Shown in pieces: positions 9,864 through 19,645 of a stretch of 64,000 nucleotides of DNA. The notes beneath the pieces are model-generated. The model did no database searches and was not told where the DNA came from. It saw only the letters and a program-made list of their open reading frames with translations. The stretch comes from K189A clade bacterium. Lineage in GTDB: Bacteria; Pseudomonadota; Gammaproteobacteria; Pseudomonadales; Azotimanducaceae. The translations under genes were made by a program, and so were the position numbers. The stretch is from positions 19,812 to 83,811 of the forward strand of contig CACOYI010000001.1 of the NCBI GenBank assembly GCA_902631405.1. The letters run 5' to 3'. Every line of letters starts with the position of its first letter. The stretch's first letter is position 1.

Positions 9864-11060
9864 ATGAGAGAAGCAGTAATTGTTTCAACTGCCAGAACGC
9901 CTATAGGAAAGGCATATCGGGGAGCTTTTAATAATACCTCAGGGCAGGCTCTGGGAGCCCATGCCATTAAGCATGCCGTAGAAAGAGCCAAGGTCGATCC
10001 AGGTGAAGTGGAAGATGTCGTGATGGGAGCGGCTTTGCAAATGGGTTCAAGTGCTTTCAACACGGCGAGACAATGTCTTTTGGAAGCTGGCCTCCCTGAC
10101 TCAGTGGCCGGACAGACGATCGATAGACAATGTTCCTCCGGAATGATGGCTATCAGTATTGCTGCCAAACAGATCATTTCTGACGGTATGGATGTGGCAA
10201 TTGGCGGGGGCGTTGAATCGATTTCAACGAATCAAACTGGCGACATGTTCACGACGCCGAGTTCATGGTTGTTGAAAAATCAACCAGCCCTCTACATGGC
10301 AATGATTGAGACTGCCGAAGTGGTAGGCGAACGTTATGGTGTTTCGCGAGAAGACCAGGACTTTTATTCCGCCCAGTCTCAGGCGCGAACGGCCGCAGCA
10401 CAACAAGCAGGGGCTTTTGATGAGGAAATTGTCCCGCTGCCTTCGGTTATGAAGTTGATGAACAAAGAGACTGGTGAAGCGAGTGATGTTGATGTCAATC
10501 TTGATAAAGATGAAGGGAATCGACCTGGGACAACAGCAGAGGCGCTGTCTGGTCTTCAGCCGGTGTTTAGCGGTGGACAGGTTATTGCAGAGGGTAAGCA
10601 TGTAACGGCTGGTAATGCCTCTCAATTATCAGACGGTGCTTCTGCTTGTGTTCTGATGGAATCCAAGCTTGCAGAACAAAGAGGGCTTCAGCCTCTTGGC
10701 GCTTATAGGGGAATTGCAGTTGCGGGCACGAAGGCGGATGAAATGGGGATAGGGCCTGTTTACGCGGTACCTAAGTTGCTAGAGAAGAATGGTCTCACGA
10801 TGGATGACATAGACCTCTGGGAATTGAACGAAGCTTTCGCAGTCCAGGTCGTCTACTGCAGGGATAAGCTAGGAATACCCGATGAAAAGTTGAATGTGAA
10901 TGGAGGAGCAATATCAATCGGCCACCCTTACGGTATGTCTGGTTCCAGGATGGTAGCCCATTCACTTATAGAGGGTAAAAAGCGAGGCGCTAAGTACGTC
11001 GTATCCACTATGTGCATTGGCGGGGGGATGGGAGCCGCGGGGTTATTTGAGGTTCTTTAA
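9864..11060 (+). CDS. Acetyl-CoA acyltransferase (thiolase)
   Basis: [80 protein letters not shown]. Confidence 0.95.
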   Translation: MREAVIVSTARTPIGKAYRGAFNNTSGQALGAHAIKHAVERAKVDPGEVEDVVMGAALQMGSSAFNTARQCLLEAGLPDSVAGQTIDRQCSSGMMAISIAAKQIISDGMDVAIGGGVESISTNQTGDMFTTPSSWLLKNQPALYMAMIETAEVVGERYGVSREDQDFYSAQSQARTAAAQQAGAFDEEIVPLPSVMKLMNKETGEASDVDVNLDKDEGNRPGTTAEALSGLQPVFSGGQVIAEGKHVTAGNASQLSDGASACVLMESKLAEQRGLQPLGAYRGIAVAGTKADEMGIGPVYAVPKLLEKNGLTMDDIDLWELNEAFAVQVVYCRDKLGIPDEKLNVNGGAISIGHPYGMSGSRMVAHSLIEGKKRGAKYVVSTMCIGGGMGAAGLFEVL

Positions 11061-11091
11061 TCTCCGAAGCTAACTAGAAAGGTCTCTGGCC

Positions 11092-12420
11092 ATGTCAATT
11101 AAGACTGCTCTGGCGTCTCGACTCATAGACTACATGCTGAGTGAGAGACGTCAGAGAGTATTATGGTCAAGAGTGGAAGAAAAAAGAGAGCGGCGCTCCG
11201 TTTCACACAAAGTCGAATACTTCCATCAGGTGGATGACCCTTATAGTCACCTCATGTTGCAGCTCCTGCCAAAGCTGATAGAAAAATACGATATAGAAGT
11301 CAGCCCTTACGTGGTGCCTCCCCCTGATGATTGGGCAGCGCCGGAACGTGAGAAGTTGGTTGCCTACTCCAGGCTTGACGCGCACCGGCTGGCAGCCAAA
11401 TCCGGAGGGATCCTAAATTTCTCTTACTCTGACAAGCAACCTAATAGAGCTTCCATCCTGCAAGCTGAAAGTGATTTAGAAAAAGTTTTTAGAGAGGGCA
11501 ATCCATGGGCAACAGCTGACAAAGTCAGTAGCAATATGTGGGCAGATAACCTCGATGGTGGGATTGCAGTGAATGGTGATTCGCGAATATCAGTTCGTTT
11601 AGAAGAAGGAGCAAAACGTCGCAAGCAATTAGGTCATTATCTTGGAGGCGTTTTAGCTTATGGAGGTGAACTTTATTGGGGCCCGGATCGCCTCCATCAT
11701 CTCGAGCGGAGATTAACGTTGTTGGGAGCTCTGCGTGAACCGATTGATGCAACCGTTCTTCAATCTATCGTCCCCGATTTGGAACCAATGTTCGAGGCCC
11801 AATTAGATAGTAAAAATTTGATTGGCCCCAAGCAGGAGATTCATTTTTATCTTTCGTTCCGTAGCCCTTATACCTATCTTGCGGCAAAACGGTTAAAGCG
11901 ACTTGCTGACAAATTTGGTGCAAAGCTATGCTTAAGATTTGTGTTGCCCATGGTTATGCGTAATTTGCCTGTGCGACGGGAAAAAGGACTCTACATCATG
12001 AAAGACGCGGCGAGAGAAGCCCGTCATCGTGGTCTTCCCTTCGGAAGAGTAGCGGACCCTGTAGGGAGGCCAACTGAGCGAGCTTATTCGCTATTCCCAT
12101 GGGCGATCGAAGAAGGCAAAGGTTTCGAGTACTGCGATTCTTTTTTGTCTGCGGTGTGGTCTAGAGGTGTCGATGCTGGCTCGGATAAAGGTTTGCGGTC
12201 GATTGTTGAGTCAGCTGGTCTGGACTGGACTCAGGCCTCCGCAATCTTGGGGGATGAGAGCTGGAAAAAAATTGCCGAGGAAAACAGGCAGGAAATGGAT
12301 GAACTTGGGCTTTGGGGGGTACCCAGTTTTCGCATAGGCGAAACGGCTACCTGGGGACAGGATCGACTTTGGGTTATTGAGGATAGGATGCTGAAAAATT
12401 TGACCGGTGAAAGTGGCTAG
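11092..12420 (+). CDS. Two-domain DsbA-like / kappa-GST (2-hydroxychromene-2-carboxylate isomerase-like) protein
   Basis: N-half VEYFHQVDDPYSHLMLQLLPKL...YWGPDRLHHLERRL; C-half FYLSFRSPYTYLAAKRLKRL...LGLWGVPSFRIGETATWGQDRLWVIEDRM. Confidence 0.82.
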   Translation: MSIKTALASRLIDYMLSERRQRVLWSRVEEKRERRSVSHKVEYFHQVDDPYSHLMLQLLPKLIEKYDIEVSPYVVPPPDDWAAPEREKLVAYSRLDAHRLAAKSGGILNFSYSDKQPNRASILQAESDLEKVFREGNPWATADKVSSNMWADNLDGGIAVNGDSRISVRLEEGAKRRKQLGHYLGGVLAYGGELYWGPDRLHHLERRLTLLGALREPIDATVLQSIVPDLEPMFEAQLDSKNLIGPKQEIHFYLSFRSPYTYLAAKRLKRLADKFGAKLCLRFVLPMVMRNLPVRREKGLYIMKDAAREARHRGLPFGRVADPVGRPTERAYSLFPWAIEEGKGFEYCDSFLSAVWSRGVDAGSDKGLRSIVESAGLDWTQASAILGDESWKKIAEENRQEMDELGLWGVPSFRIGETATWGQDRLWVIEDRMLKNLTGESG

Positions 12421-12830
12421 GGCGAGTAAGGAGTTTCGGTCATGAAGACTCTTTGTATGTCTTTAACTAGACGGCCATCGGCAATCGACTCTCGATAGAC
12501 CTCCTGCCAAACCGGATCAGTCCCGAAATTCTTCCAGTTTATAGCAGCCTCCAGCTTGCTTGGATGGGCGACAAGGTAGATCAACGTGTCATCAGACTCT
12601 TCTGGTTTCCAGTATCGGATATTTCGAATGCCGTGCTTTTCAAATAACGCCATTGTGTGGTTTTTAAACCGCTCTTCTAGTGCTTCTAACTTGCCCGGAT
12701 TCGCGGTGTAGGTCCTCAATTCATATAGTATTTGCGGCTCACTAATGATCTCGTAACCCGTTGTTTCAGAAACTACAAGGCCGCAATTTAAGGAACAAAT
12801 CAGAAGTAATTGCCGCACAAGTTTCTGCAT
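12417..12830 (-). CDS. NIPSNAP-family protein, probably exported
   Basis: YELRTYTANPGKLEALEERFKNHTMALFEKHGIRNIRYWKP...LVAHPSKLEAAINWKNFGTDPVWQEVYRES; start at internal ATG MQKLVRQLLLICSLNCG (hydrophobic N-terminus); ORF track start far upstream is unlikely. Confidence 0.85.
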   Translation of the reverse strand: MQKLVRQLLLICSLNCGLVVSETTGYEIISEPQILYELRTYTANPGKLEALEERFKNHTMALFEKHGIRNIRYWKPEESDDTLIYLVAHPSKLEAAINWKNFGTDPVWQEVYRESIADGRLVKDIQRVFMTETPYSP

Positions 12831-12950
12831 ATCCTCGATCCTTTTTAATTTTTTCCCTTTGAGGAAACTTCGGTGGAGCTGGAGTTCAGAACACTTTATT
12901 CGTTTTGAGCTGGATTGTAAGCTAGAGAGGCAACTTTTTTGGGGGGAGTA

Positions 12951-14003
12951 ATGAAGAGCTTTCAAGTAGCGATGATCACATTGACGGTGAGCATATATGC
13001 ATTTGGTTTGGCGGTAGACAATGCGAGAGGTTCGAGCGTTCCTGACCTCTCTGGTTTTTATGACAGCGGAACTCAAACCCCAGAGCAGCGACCAGCGGCT
13101 TTTGGTGACAGACAGTTTTTGACTGAAGCGGAAGCGGAAGAACTACTAAAGCAAGCCACGTTTCTCCAAACGGATGAGAATGTCATAAGCGATCCAAATC
13201 GTAGTGCTCCAGTGAAGGGCGGGGATGGAAATAACGCATTCGGAGCAGGAGCGGTGGGTGGATATAATTCATTCTGGGTCGATCCCGGCTCGGGACTATC
13301 TTCCGTAGACGGTAAGTTCAGGACTTCGATTATTTATGATCCACCAAATGGCAGGCGTCCGGCAATGACCCCGAGGGGTATGAGGAAAATAGCCGAGAAT
13401 TTTACCTCTTTCTCATACACGAATGATGGAACGGCATCCTGGCTAGAAAACGAAGGCCCTGGCCCGTTTGATGGCCCAGAAAGTTTGGCATTAGCAGAGC
13501 GGTGTCTTCTGGGCTTTAGTGCTGGTCCCCCTAGCATGCCTGGGCTATACAACAACTTTAAACGAATTGTTCAGACCGAGGACCACGTTATGATTCTCCT
13601 CGAAATGGTTCACGATGCGAGAATTATTAGGCTGAACTCTGACCATGGTTCAGACGAAAACAGAAAGTGGCTCGGTGATGCAGTCGGGAGATGGGAGGGC
13701 GACACTCTGGTTGTAGAAACAAAAAACTTCACGCCATACACAGGGCTGTACGGTGGTGACGAGAATCTGCATCTTACTGAGCGTTTCACCAAACTAGACG
13801 ATGGAAACTTGCTCTACAATTTTACAGTCGATGATCCCACCGCGTGGACCAAACCATGGAGTGGCGAATACGTGTGGAAGTCGACTGAAGGAAAGGTCTA
13901 TGAATATGCCTGCCATGAGGGCAACTATGCCATGGGTAACATCCTGCGTGGGGCTAGGATATTAGAATCAGAGTACGTTCCAAAGCAGGCTAGCGCCAAT
14001 TAG
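12951..14003 (+). CDS. Conserved secreted protein of unknown function
   Basis: Signal peptide MKSFQVAMITLTVSIYAFGLAVDNARG; RCLLGFSAGPPSMPGLYNNFKRIVQTEDHVMILLEMVHDARIIRL...WLGDAVGRWEGDTLVVETKNF...CHEGNYAMGNILRGAR. Confidence 0.8.
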   Translation: MKSFQVAMITLTVSIYAFGLAVDNARGSSVPDLSGFYDSGTQTPEQRPAAFGDRQFLTEAEAEELLKQATFLQTDENVISDPNRSAPVKGGDGNNAFGAGAVGGYNSFWVDPGSGLSSVDGKFRTSIIYDPPNGRRPAMTPRGMRKIAENFTSFSYTNDGTASWLENEGPGPFDGPESLALAERCLLGFSAGPPSMPGLYNNFKRIVQTEDHVMILLEMVHDARIIRLNSDHGSDENRKWLGDAVGRWEGDTLVVETKNFTPYTGLYGGDENLHLTERFTKLDDGNLLYNFTVDDPTAWTKPWSGEYVWKSTEGKVYEYACHEGNYAMGNILRGARILESEYVPKQASAN

Positions 14004-14067
14004 ACGCTGAAGCTTAAGCGTGTTGAGAAGTTTCCTCCGTCTTAAACGGCGGGTGGGCAGGTAATTT

Positions 14068-15078
14068 TTGGAAAGGGTATTGGAACTTGGCGGTTACTCG
14101 GCACGATATTGTGGCCGGCTTTTTGTTCAAACGGGTTATTCTGTCAGTCGGGTTAAGTCGTCCCCCAAACCTGGCTGGGCCTCCAAAATGGCTATGAATT
14201 TATTTCTCGATGTGGAGAAGCAATATCTTGATTCTTTCCGGCAGGACCTTCCGGATAGTTTTGATGTCGTCATCGTTGAGGCGAACTCGGCGGATGAGGC
14301 CATCAACCTTGGGATAGAAGAGTGGAAGAATGCAATTGTGGTTGTGATTACTCCATTTGGTCTTTCGGGACCTAGGCGTAATTGGAAGGCAACCCCGAGC
14401 ACGTTGTTGGCTATGGGTGGTTATACCCAACTGATGGGTGATGAGGGACGAACGCCACTGACTTTGCCGGGTCATTACGTTGAGTTTCAGACGGCTCAGT
14501 ATGCCTATACGGCAGCAACCGCTTGTCTCTTCGCGGGTGAGAAAAAACTCATAGATGTGAGCATGTATGAGACGTTACTTTCGTTGAGTCAATTTACGAC
14601 TGTGATGTGGTCTTGCTCCGGGATGGTTCGAGGAAGGCATGGGTCGGACTTTTACTGGGTGGTTCCTTCAAATCTTTTTCAGTGCGCAGATGGCTGGGTT
14701 TACATAAACATTGTTCCTACGTTCTGGGACGCATTAGCTCTTTTTTTGGATAGGCCAGAATTAACCTTGGACGAGAACTTTTCAGACAATACGCTTCGAA
14801 TGTCCAATCGTGATGCGATCCACGAGATAGTTGCGTCAGTGCTTATCGAGTGGGATAAGCAATACGTTCGTGAGCGAGCGACTAGTTTTCGAATTCCAGC
14901 TGGGGTAGTGCAAACCTTCGATGAGGTCTTGAAAGATGAGCATCTCAGGACGAGGGATTTTTGGCAGACTGTTGAGGACGAGGATGGCGCCGCGTATTCA
15001 AGTCCCTCGCTTCCTTTCAGGGTAGATAAAAGTGATCGTCCAAAACTAAAGCTTCGCAAAACTGTGAGTCGAGATTGA
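14068..15078 (+). CDS. CoA transferase, CaiB/BaiF (family III), short; TTG start proposed
   Basis: TPFGLSGPRRNWKATPSTLLAMGGYTQLMGDEGRTPLTLPGHYVEFQTAQYAYTAATACLFA, IDVSMYETLLSL. Confidence 0.8.
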   Translation: MERVLELGGYSARYCGRLFVQTGYSVSRVKSSPKPGWASKMAMNLFLDVEKQYLDSFRQDLPDSFDVVIVEANSADEAINLGIEEWKNAIVVVITPFGLSGPRRNWKATPSTLLAMGGYTQLMGDEGRTPLTLPGHYVEFQTAQYAYTAATACLFAGEKKLIDVSMYETLLSLSQFTTVMWSCSGMVRGRHGSDFYWVVPSNLFQCADGWVYINIVPTFWDALALFLDRPELTLDENFSDNTLRMSNRDAIHEIVASVLIEWDKQYVRERATSFRIPAGVVQTFDEVLKDEHLRTRDFWQTVEDEDGAAYSSPSLPFRVDKSDRPKLKLRKTVSRD

Positions 15079-15089
15079 GTAGATATTAG

Positions 15090-16334
15090 ATGTCGGTAGA
15101 GGGCCCACTGAATGGAATAAGAGTGTTAGACCTGACGCACGTATGGGCCGGGCCCTTAGCCGCGAGAATTCTGAGCGACCTTGGTGCAGAGCTGGTCAAG
15201 ATCGAGAGTCCTTTAGCCAGGGGTCCGAGAGAACCAACAGTTGAACCTTTGGCCGGTTGGTTAGGCGGCGAGCAAGGGGAAGAGCCCTGGAATAACATGG
15301 CTACGATCGTGAAACTGGCGCGTAATCGTAAAAGTGTTTGTCTTGATCTGAAGCGTGAGGAAGGGAAACAACTTTTTCTGAAGTTGGTTGAGCAGGCCGA
15401 TGTAGTTATAGAAAACTTTAGTGCGCGAGCGATGCCTTCGTTAGGATTGGGCTACGATGTGATGACCCAACACAACCCGGGCCTGATTTACGTGTCGATG
15501 CCTGGATATGGAAGTTCTGGCCCGTATAAGGACTGGGTTGCCTTTGGTCCAACGGTTGAGCCTATGACGGGGCTTACTCAGGTGTTTGGCTATTCACCTG
15601 AGGAACCTCGAAACACGGCCATGGCCTTGATGGATCCGATCGCGGGAACCTCAGCTACAAACGCTGTGTTAACCGCGCTTCGACAGAGAGAAAAGGACGG
15701 TAAAGGAAAGTTCGTGGAGCTTTCGTTGCACGAGGCTGGAGTTTCCTTTAACGGCCCCTGGCTCATTGATCATCAGTTGGGTCTGGAGCAGCAGTCTCTG
15801 GGAAACGCTCATCCTGAGATGTGTCCGCACGGAGTTTACAGATGTAGAGATTTGAGGCGCGGGGATGATGCTGATTGGATTGCGATAGCTTGTGAAAATG
15901 ATGACGCTTGGTCGCGTCTCTCTCATTTGCTTGGTTGCCCGGATATGAGTTCTTGGGATCTGGAAAGGAGAAGAAACCAGGCGGATTCAATTAACGAACA
16001 TATCGGGAATTGGACATCACGGTTCCATAAACACGAAGCCGCTGAAACGCTCCAAGAGCATGGAATAGCGAGCGGTCCGGTTTCAACCGGCCCTGAGCTA
16101 CTTTCTGAACCTCAGGCTGTTGATAGAAACTTTTTTGTCATATATGAGCGGTTTGATACGCCCATTCCAGGCAATCCGATAAGAATGGCAGGCTTGGATT
16201 CTTTGCAATGGACCCCGTGTCCCAGTCTTGGCGAGCACAATGAATTGGTTTTGCAAGATTGGTTGGGCCTCGCGAGTGAGGATGTCGAGGGGCTGTTGTC
16301 CAACGGCATAATTTTTGACCAGCCGCCTGTCTAG
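15090..16334 (+). CDS. CoA transferase, CaiB/BaiF (family III)
   Basis: PLNGIRVLDLTHVWAGPLAARILSDLGAELVKIESP, NRKSVCLDLKREEGKQLFLKLVEQADVVIENF, YVSMPGYGSSGPYKDWVAFGPTVEPMTGL. Confidence 0.93.
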   Translation: MSVEGPLNGIRVLDLTHVWAGPLAARILSDLGAELVKIESPLARGPREPTVEPLAGWLGGEQGEEPWNNMATIVKLARNRKSVCLDLKREEGKQLFLKLVEQADVVIENFSARAMPSLGLGYDVMTQHNPGLIYVSMPGYGSSGPYKDWVAFGPTVEPMTGLTQVFGYSPEEPRNTAMALMDPIAGTSATNAVLTALRQREKDGKGKFVELSLHEAGVSFNGPWLIDHQLGLEQQSLGNAHPEMCPHGVYRCRDLRRGDDADWIAIACENDDAWSRLSHLLGCPDMSSWDLERRRNQADSINEHIGNWTSRFHKHEAAETLQEHGIASGPVSTGPELLSEPQAVDRNFFVIYERFDTPIPGNPIRMAGLDSLQWTPCPSLGEHNELVLQDWLGLASEDVEGLLSNGIIFDQPPV

Positions 16335-16469
16335 ATGAATCGCAATCTTCATTTTTTCTGCAGAATTCGTGTTGTGTCAATCAGTTTGATGTATTTTGAT
16401 CACCTAAGCTATTGAAAGTATTTACCTTAAATATGATCAATTTGTGGCTTGGTTTATCTTTTATACGGT

Positions 16470-16551
16470 GTTAACTTTTTGGCTGAGGGAGAGGTTTTGT
16501 GCCTGCAACGTCTCGTTGTGATCTGGCGCAGACTTCTAAGAAAAAGTTAAC
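16470..16551 (+). promoter_or_regulatory. Long-range stem-loop candidate in the 5' leader of the TonB-dependent receptor
   Basis: Perfect 11-bp inverted repeat GTTAACTTTTT (16470-16480) / AAAAAGTTAAC (16541-16551) enclosing 60 nt, ending next to the Shine-Dalgarno (AAAGGGGAG) of the gene starting at 16569. Confidence 0.45.
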
Positions 16552-16568
16552 TTAAAGGGGAGTGGATA

Positions 16569-19553
16569 ATGTCGTTTACGTCATTAAAGCCAATGAAGGC
16601 TGCAGCTGCGTCTTTTGCGGCTCTGTCTTTGTTGATCTCTTCAGCCTTCGCGGCTGAGAATGAGATCGAAGAAGTGGTCGTTACCGGTTCTTTGATTAAA
16701 AAAGATAGCTTTGATTCACCTTCACCTCTGCAGGTTCTAGACGAGGCTGATCTTCAAGCCGAAGCTACACCAGCGTTGGGTGAGATTATGGCGAATCAAA
16801 CTTTTAACTATGGTTCAGACACCTTTTCGTCTCACTATTCAGTTGCTAACCCGGAAGGGGCTTTGACGAGTGCCAACCTGAGAGGTCTGGGTTCAAGGGC
16901 GACTTTAACGTTGGTCAACGGTAAGAGAGTTCTCTCAGACAACCTTAATAATATGGTTCCACAGAGTGTAATTGAGCGAATCGACATCGTAAAAGACGGG
17001 GCTTCAGCCTTGTATGGAGCTGATGCGGTTGCTGGTGTGGTCAACATCATCACCAAGAAGAACTATCAAGGTGTCGAGGCTGGTTATTTTTACACCACGG
17101 ATAGTGAGCGAGACCATGATGAATATGTAGCGAACTTGTTTGTTGGCGATACGACAGATAATGGCTATTTCAGTTTTGGACTCGAGTATAGAGAGAGATC
17201 AGCACTAGCTCAGACAGATAGACCGGTATACTTGAACAAGGGTTATTCAGCATCTGGCACACCAAATCCAGGACACTTTGTGGTTCCCACTAGAGATGCT
17301 ACTGGAGCTCTGACAGGCGAATCCAGCGTCTTACGTGATCCCGGTTGCGGAGTTGCTGTAAGCCCTGGTGGTGATGGCTTTGAAAATGCAGGAAGCGTTA
17401 GAAACAATATCTCTGGCACAGCAGTGGGAAGCGTTTGTCGTTTCCAGTTTGGAGAGTTCTTCAACTTTGTTCAGCCTCAAGAAGTCATGTCAGGGTACTT
17501 TAATTTCGGCTATCAACTTAGCGATAAGCTGATGTATGACGGCACGATGGTAATTAGCCAACAACAGACGATAAGTAGAGGATCGCCCTCTAACCCAGGC
17601 GGCCGTATTGGGGACATTAACGATACACTTGGCGGTATTTCGGGAGATCACCCTGGAAATCCTTTTCAGGCGATGACCTCTGATGGTGCTGCAGTCTATG
17701 CGCAAGATGCGGATGGAGATGGTGTACCGGATAGAGACGCGAACAATGCGGTGATTTTGGCAGCGGATCCACTTGATGAAACTCAAGGTATTCCTTTTGC
17801 TGAGGATGTGACGATCGCAGCGCTCAGGCTGTTTGGTAAATTGGGGACACTTCCAAGTAATCTTGACGAAACGGGCGCCAATCTTGGATATGCTACCTAC
17901 GATATTACTAACTTCAGAATGGTTCATGAACTGAGTTATGAGTTTGATAATGGTTGGGATGCGACTGTTTCCTGGTCGCAGCAAAGCCAGAACTATATGA
18001 ACTTCCGCAAAAACCAGAGCTTTAGAGCGGTCTATCTCGGCCTACAAGGTGAACTATATGATACAAACTCAAAAGAGTTTGCCTATTACAATCCTTTTTC
18101 AACGAGTGCTTTGACCTGTTCGATGAGAGTTTGCTCAGAGCCTTTGGGAGAGGGAACAGCTGCCACGAATCCGATGGCTGGAGACTATCCGAATCAGCAG
18201 TGGGTTGCGGATGCAATCGATTTAAACGATATCTGGCACTACGATACGTCTTATACGCAATTTGACTTCCTCGCATCTGGTGACGTATTTGAATTACCAG
18301 CCGGAACAGCGGCAATGGCTTTTGGTATGGAATATCAAAAAACAAAACAAGACGTAGACCGAGCGGATGATGAAAACAGCTGTAACTATTGGATTAATGC
18401 TTGTGCATATGACTACGTAGCCGAGAGAGAGGTTCTGTCAGCGTTTTTCGAATTTGCTCTACCATTAGTCAACAACGAAGAGATGGGATTCGCGGAGGCG
18501 CAGGTAGCGGGTCGCTATACCCAGTATGGCGAAATGGGGTCTTCTTTCGATCCTAAAATTGCAGTTCTGTGGCAGCCAAGGAACTGGTTGTCAGTTAGAG
18601 GATCTTACTCGACCGCTTTCGCTGCGCCGACGCTTGGTGAACTGTATGTTCCGAGTGTGTCGTTTTTGCAAGCAACAAACGACAAGGTCTTCAATGACAC
18701 TTCGGGAACGTTTAGGACTAATACTTCCAGAGGTAATCCGGATCTCAAGCCAGAAACGGCCACCGTTATGAACTTTGGTTTCTCGGTCTCACTGCTAGAT
18801 GACGCGATGACTGTTGGTCTTGATTGGGCCAATTATCAATTTGAGGACCGAGTAACGTTAATGAGAGGCCCGACTGTTGTTGATCTGGACTTTGCTAACT
18901 TTCAGGCGAAATATCCGAACGCTACCGACGCTGATCGAGTTAATTGGGTAACCAATGAACAAGATATGAATATCAAACGTCTCGGTGTAGCGCCATATAC
19001 GATTCTTGAGATCATTGGTACATATGTTAACGCTCAGGAGATGGATACGACTTCTATCGACATGTACGCGACCTATGATCTGGATCTAGATGGTTTAGGC
19101 TCCCTGAGACTTGGATTAGATGCGACTCAAGTGCAGGAGTTCTCTTACACGCTCGTGAGTGGCGTCTCAGGAGAAGCTGTTGGGGAGCAAAACGGTCCTT
19201 TGACGGATATTCCTCCTTTGCCTGAACTGCAGTTATCAGGATCAGCTAATTGGAGATTTTCGGACAACCAATCGATTCTGATGAGAGCTCGATGGAAAGA
19301 AGAAGTGAATGGTTCTTATACCTGGGGTTTCCAGAAAGAGACCAACACGATAGAAGCACTTACTTATATCGATTTGACCTACAATCTGAATTTGAATGGT
19401 CTTGTTGGGGATAGTACCACTCGAGTCGAAGTCGGCGCGAGAAACTTGTTAGACAAGTATCCTAAAGTAATCGGTGGGCTTGGAGGTATTGATCTCTTTA
19501 TCCACGATCCTAGAGGAAGAACCTTGTTCGCAAGAGTGAAGCACAGCTTCTAA
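16569..19553 (+). CDS. TonB-dependent receptor
   Basis: Signal peptide; TonB-box region EIEEVVVTGSLIKKDSFDSPSPLQVLD; plug SANLRGLGSRATLTLVNGKRVL, IERIDIVKDGASALYGADAVAGVVNIITKK; C-terminal VKHSF. Confidence 0.97.
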   Translation: MSFTSLKPMKAAAASFAALSLLISSAFAAENEIEEVVVTGSLIKKDSFDSPSPLQVLDEADLQAEATPALGEIMANQTFNYGSDTFSSHYSVANPEGALTSANLRGLGSRATLTLVNGKRVLSDNLNNMVPQSVIERIDIVKDGASALYGADAVAGVVNIITKKNYQGVEAGYFYTTDSERDHDEYVANLFVGDTTDNGYFSFGLEYRERSALAQTDRPVYLNKGYSASGTPNPGHFVVPTRDATGALTGESSVLRDPGCGVAVSPGGDGFENAGSVRNNISGTAVGSVCRFQFGEFFNFVQPQEVMSGYFNFGYQLSDKLMYDGTMVISQQQTISRGSPSNPGGRIGDINDTLGGISGDHPGNPFQAMTSDGAAVYAQDADGDGVPDRDANNAVILAADPLDETQGIPFAEDVTIAALRLFGKLGTLPSNLDETGANLGYATYDITNFRMVHELSYEFDNGWDATVSWSQQSQNYMNFRKNQSFRAVYLGLQGELYDTNSKEFAYYNPFSTSALTCSMRVCSEPLGEGTAATNPMAGDYPNQQWVADAIDLNDIWHYDTSYTQFDFLASGDVFELPAGTAAMAFGMEYQKTKQDVDRADDENSCNYWINACAYDYVAEREVLSAFFEFALPLVNNEEMGFAEAQVAGRYTQYGEMGSSFDPKIAVLWQPRNWLSVRGSYSTAFAAPTLGELYVPSVSFLQATNDKVFNDTSGTFRTNTSRGNPDLKPETATVMNFGFSVSLLDDAMTVGLDWANYQFEDRVTLMRGPTVVDLDFANFQAKYPNATDADRVNWVTNEQDMNIKRLGVAPYTILEIIGTYVNAQEMDTTSIDMYATYDLDLDGLGSLRLGLDATQVQEFSYTLVSGVSGEAVGEQNGPLTDIPPLPELQLSGSANWRFSDNQSILMRARWKEEVNGSYTWGFQKETNTIEALTYIDLTYNLNLNGLVGDSTTRVEVGARNLLDKYPKVIGGLGGIDLFIHDPRGRTLFARVKHSF

Positions 19554-19570
19554 TTCAGTTAACTCTGAAT

Positions 19571-19602
19571 AAAAAGGCGGCCTTAGGGTCGCCTTTTTTT
19601 TT
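19571..19602 (+). terminator. Rho-independent terminator after the TonB receptor
   Basis: AAAAAGGCGGCCTTAGGGTCGCCTTTTTTTTT: stem AAAAGGCG/CGCCTTTT plus T-run. Confidence 0.9.
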
Positions 19603-19645
19603 GCCCAGCAGCGTTTATGATTTAGCTATCTTTTTATTGGAAAAA

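Noticed and set aside
16397-16439. Two TGATCA hexamers 37 bp apart upstream of the TonB receptor
   Set aside because: Hexamers are short and the spacing fits no known regulator; not strong enough to call as operators.
17490-17984. 164-aa antisense ORF inside the TonB receptor gene
   Set aside because: Composition (H/R/I-rich) and location fully antisense to a strong CDS indicate a chance ORF; no domain recognised.
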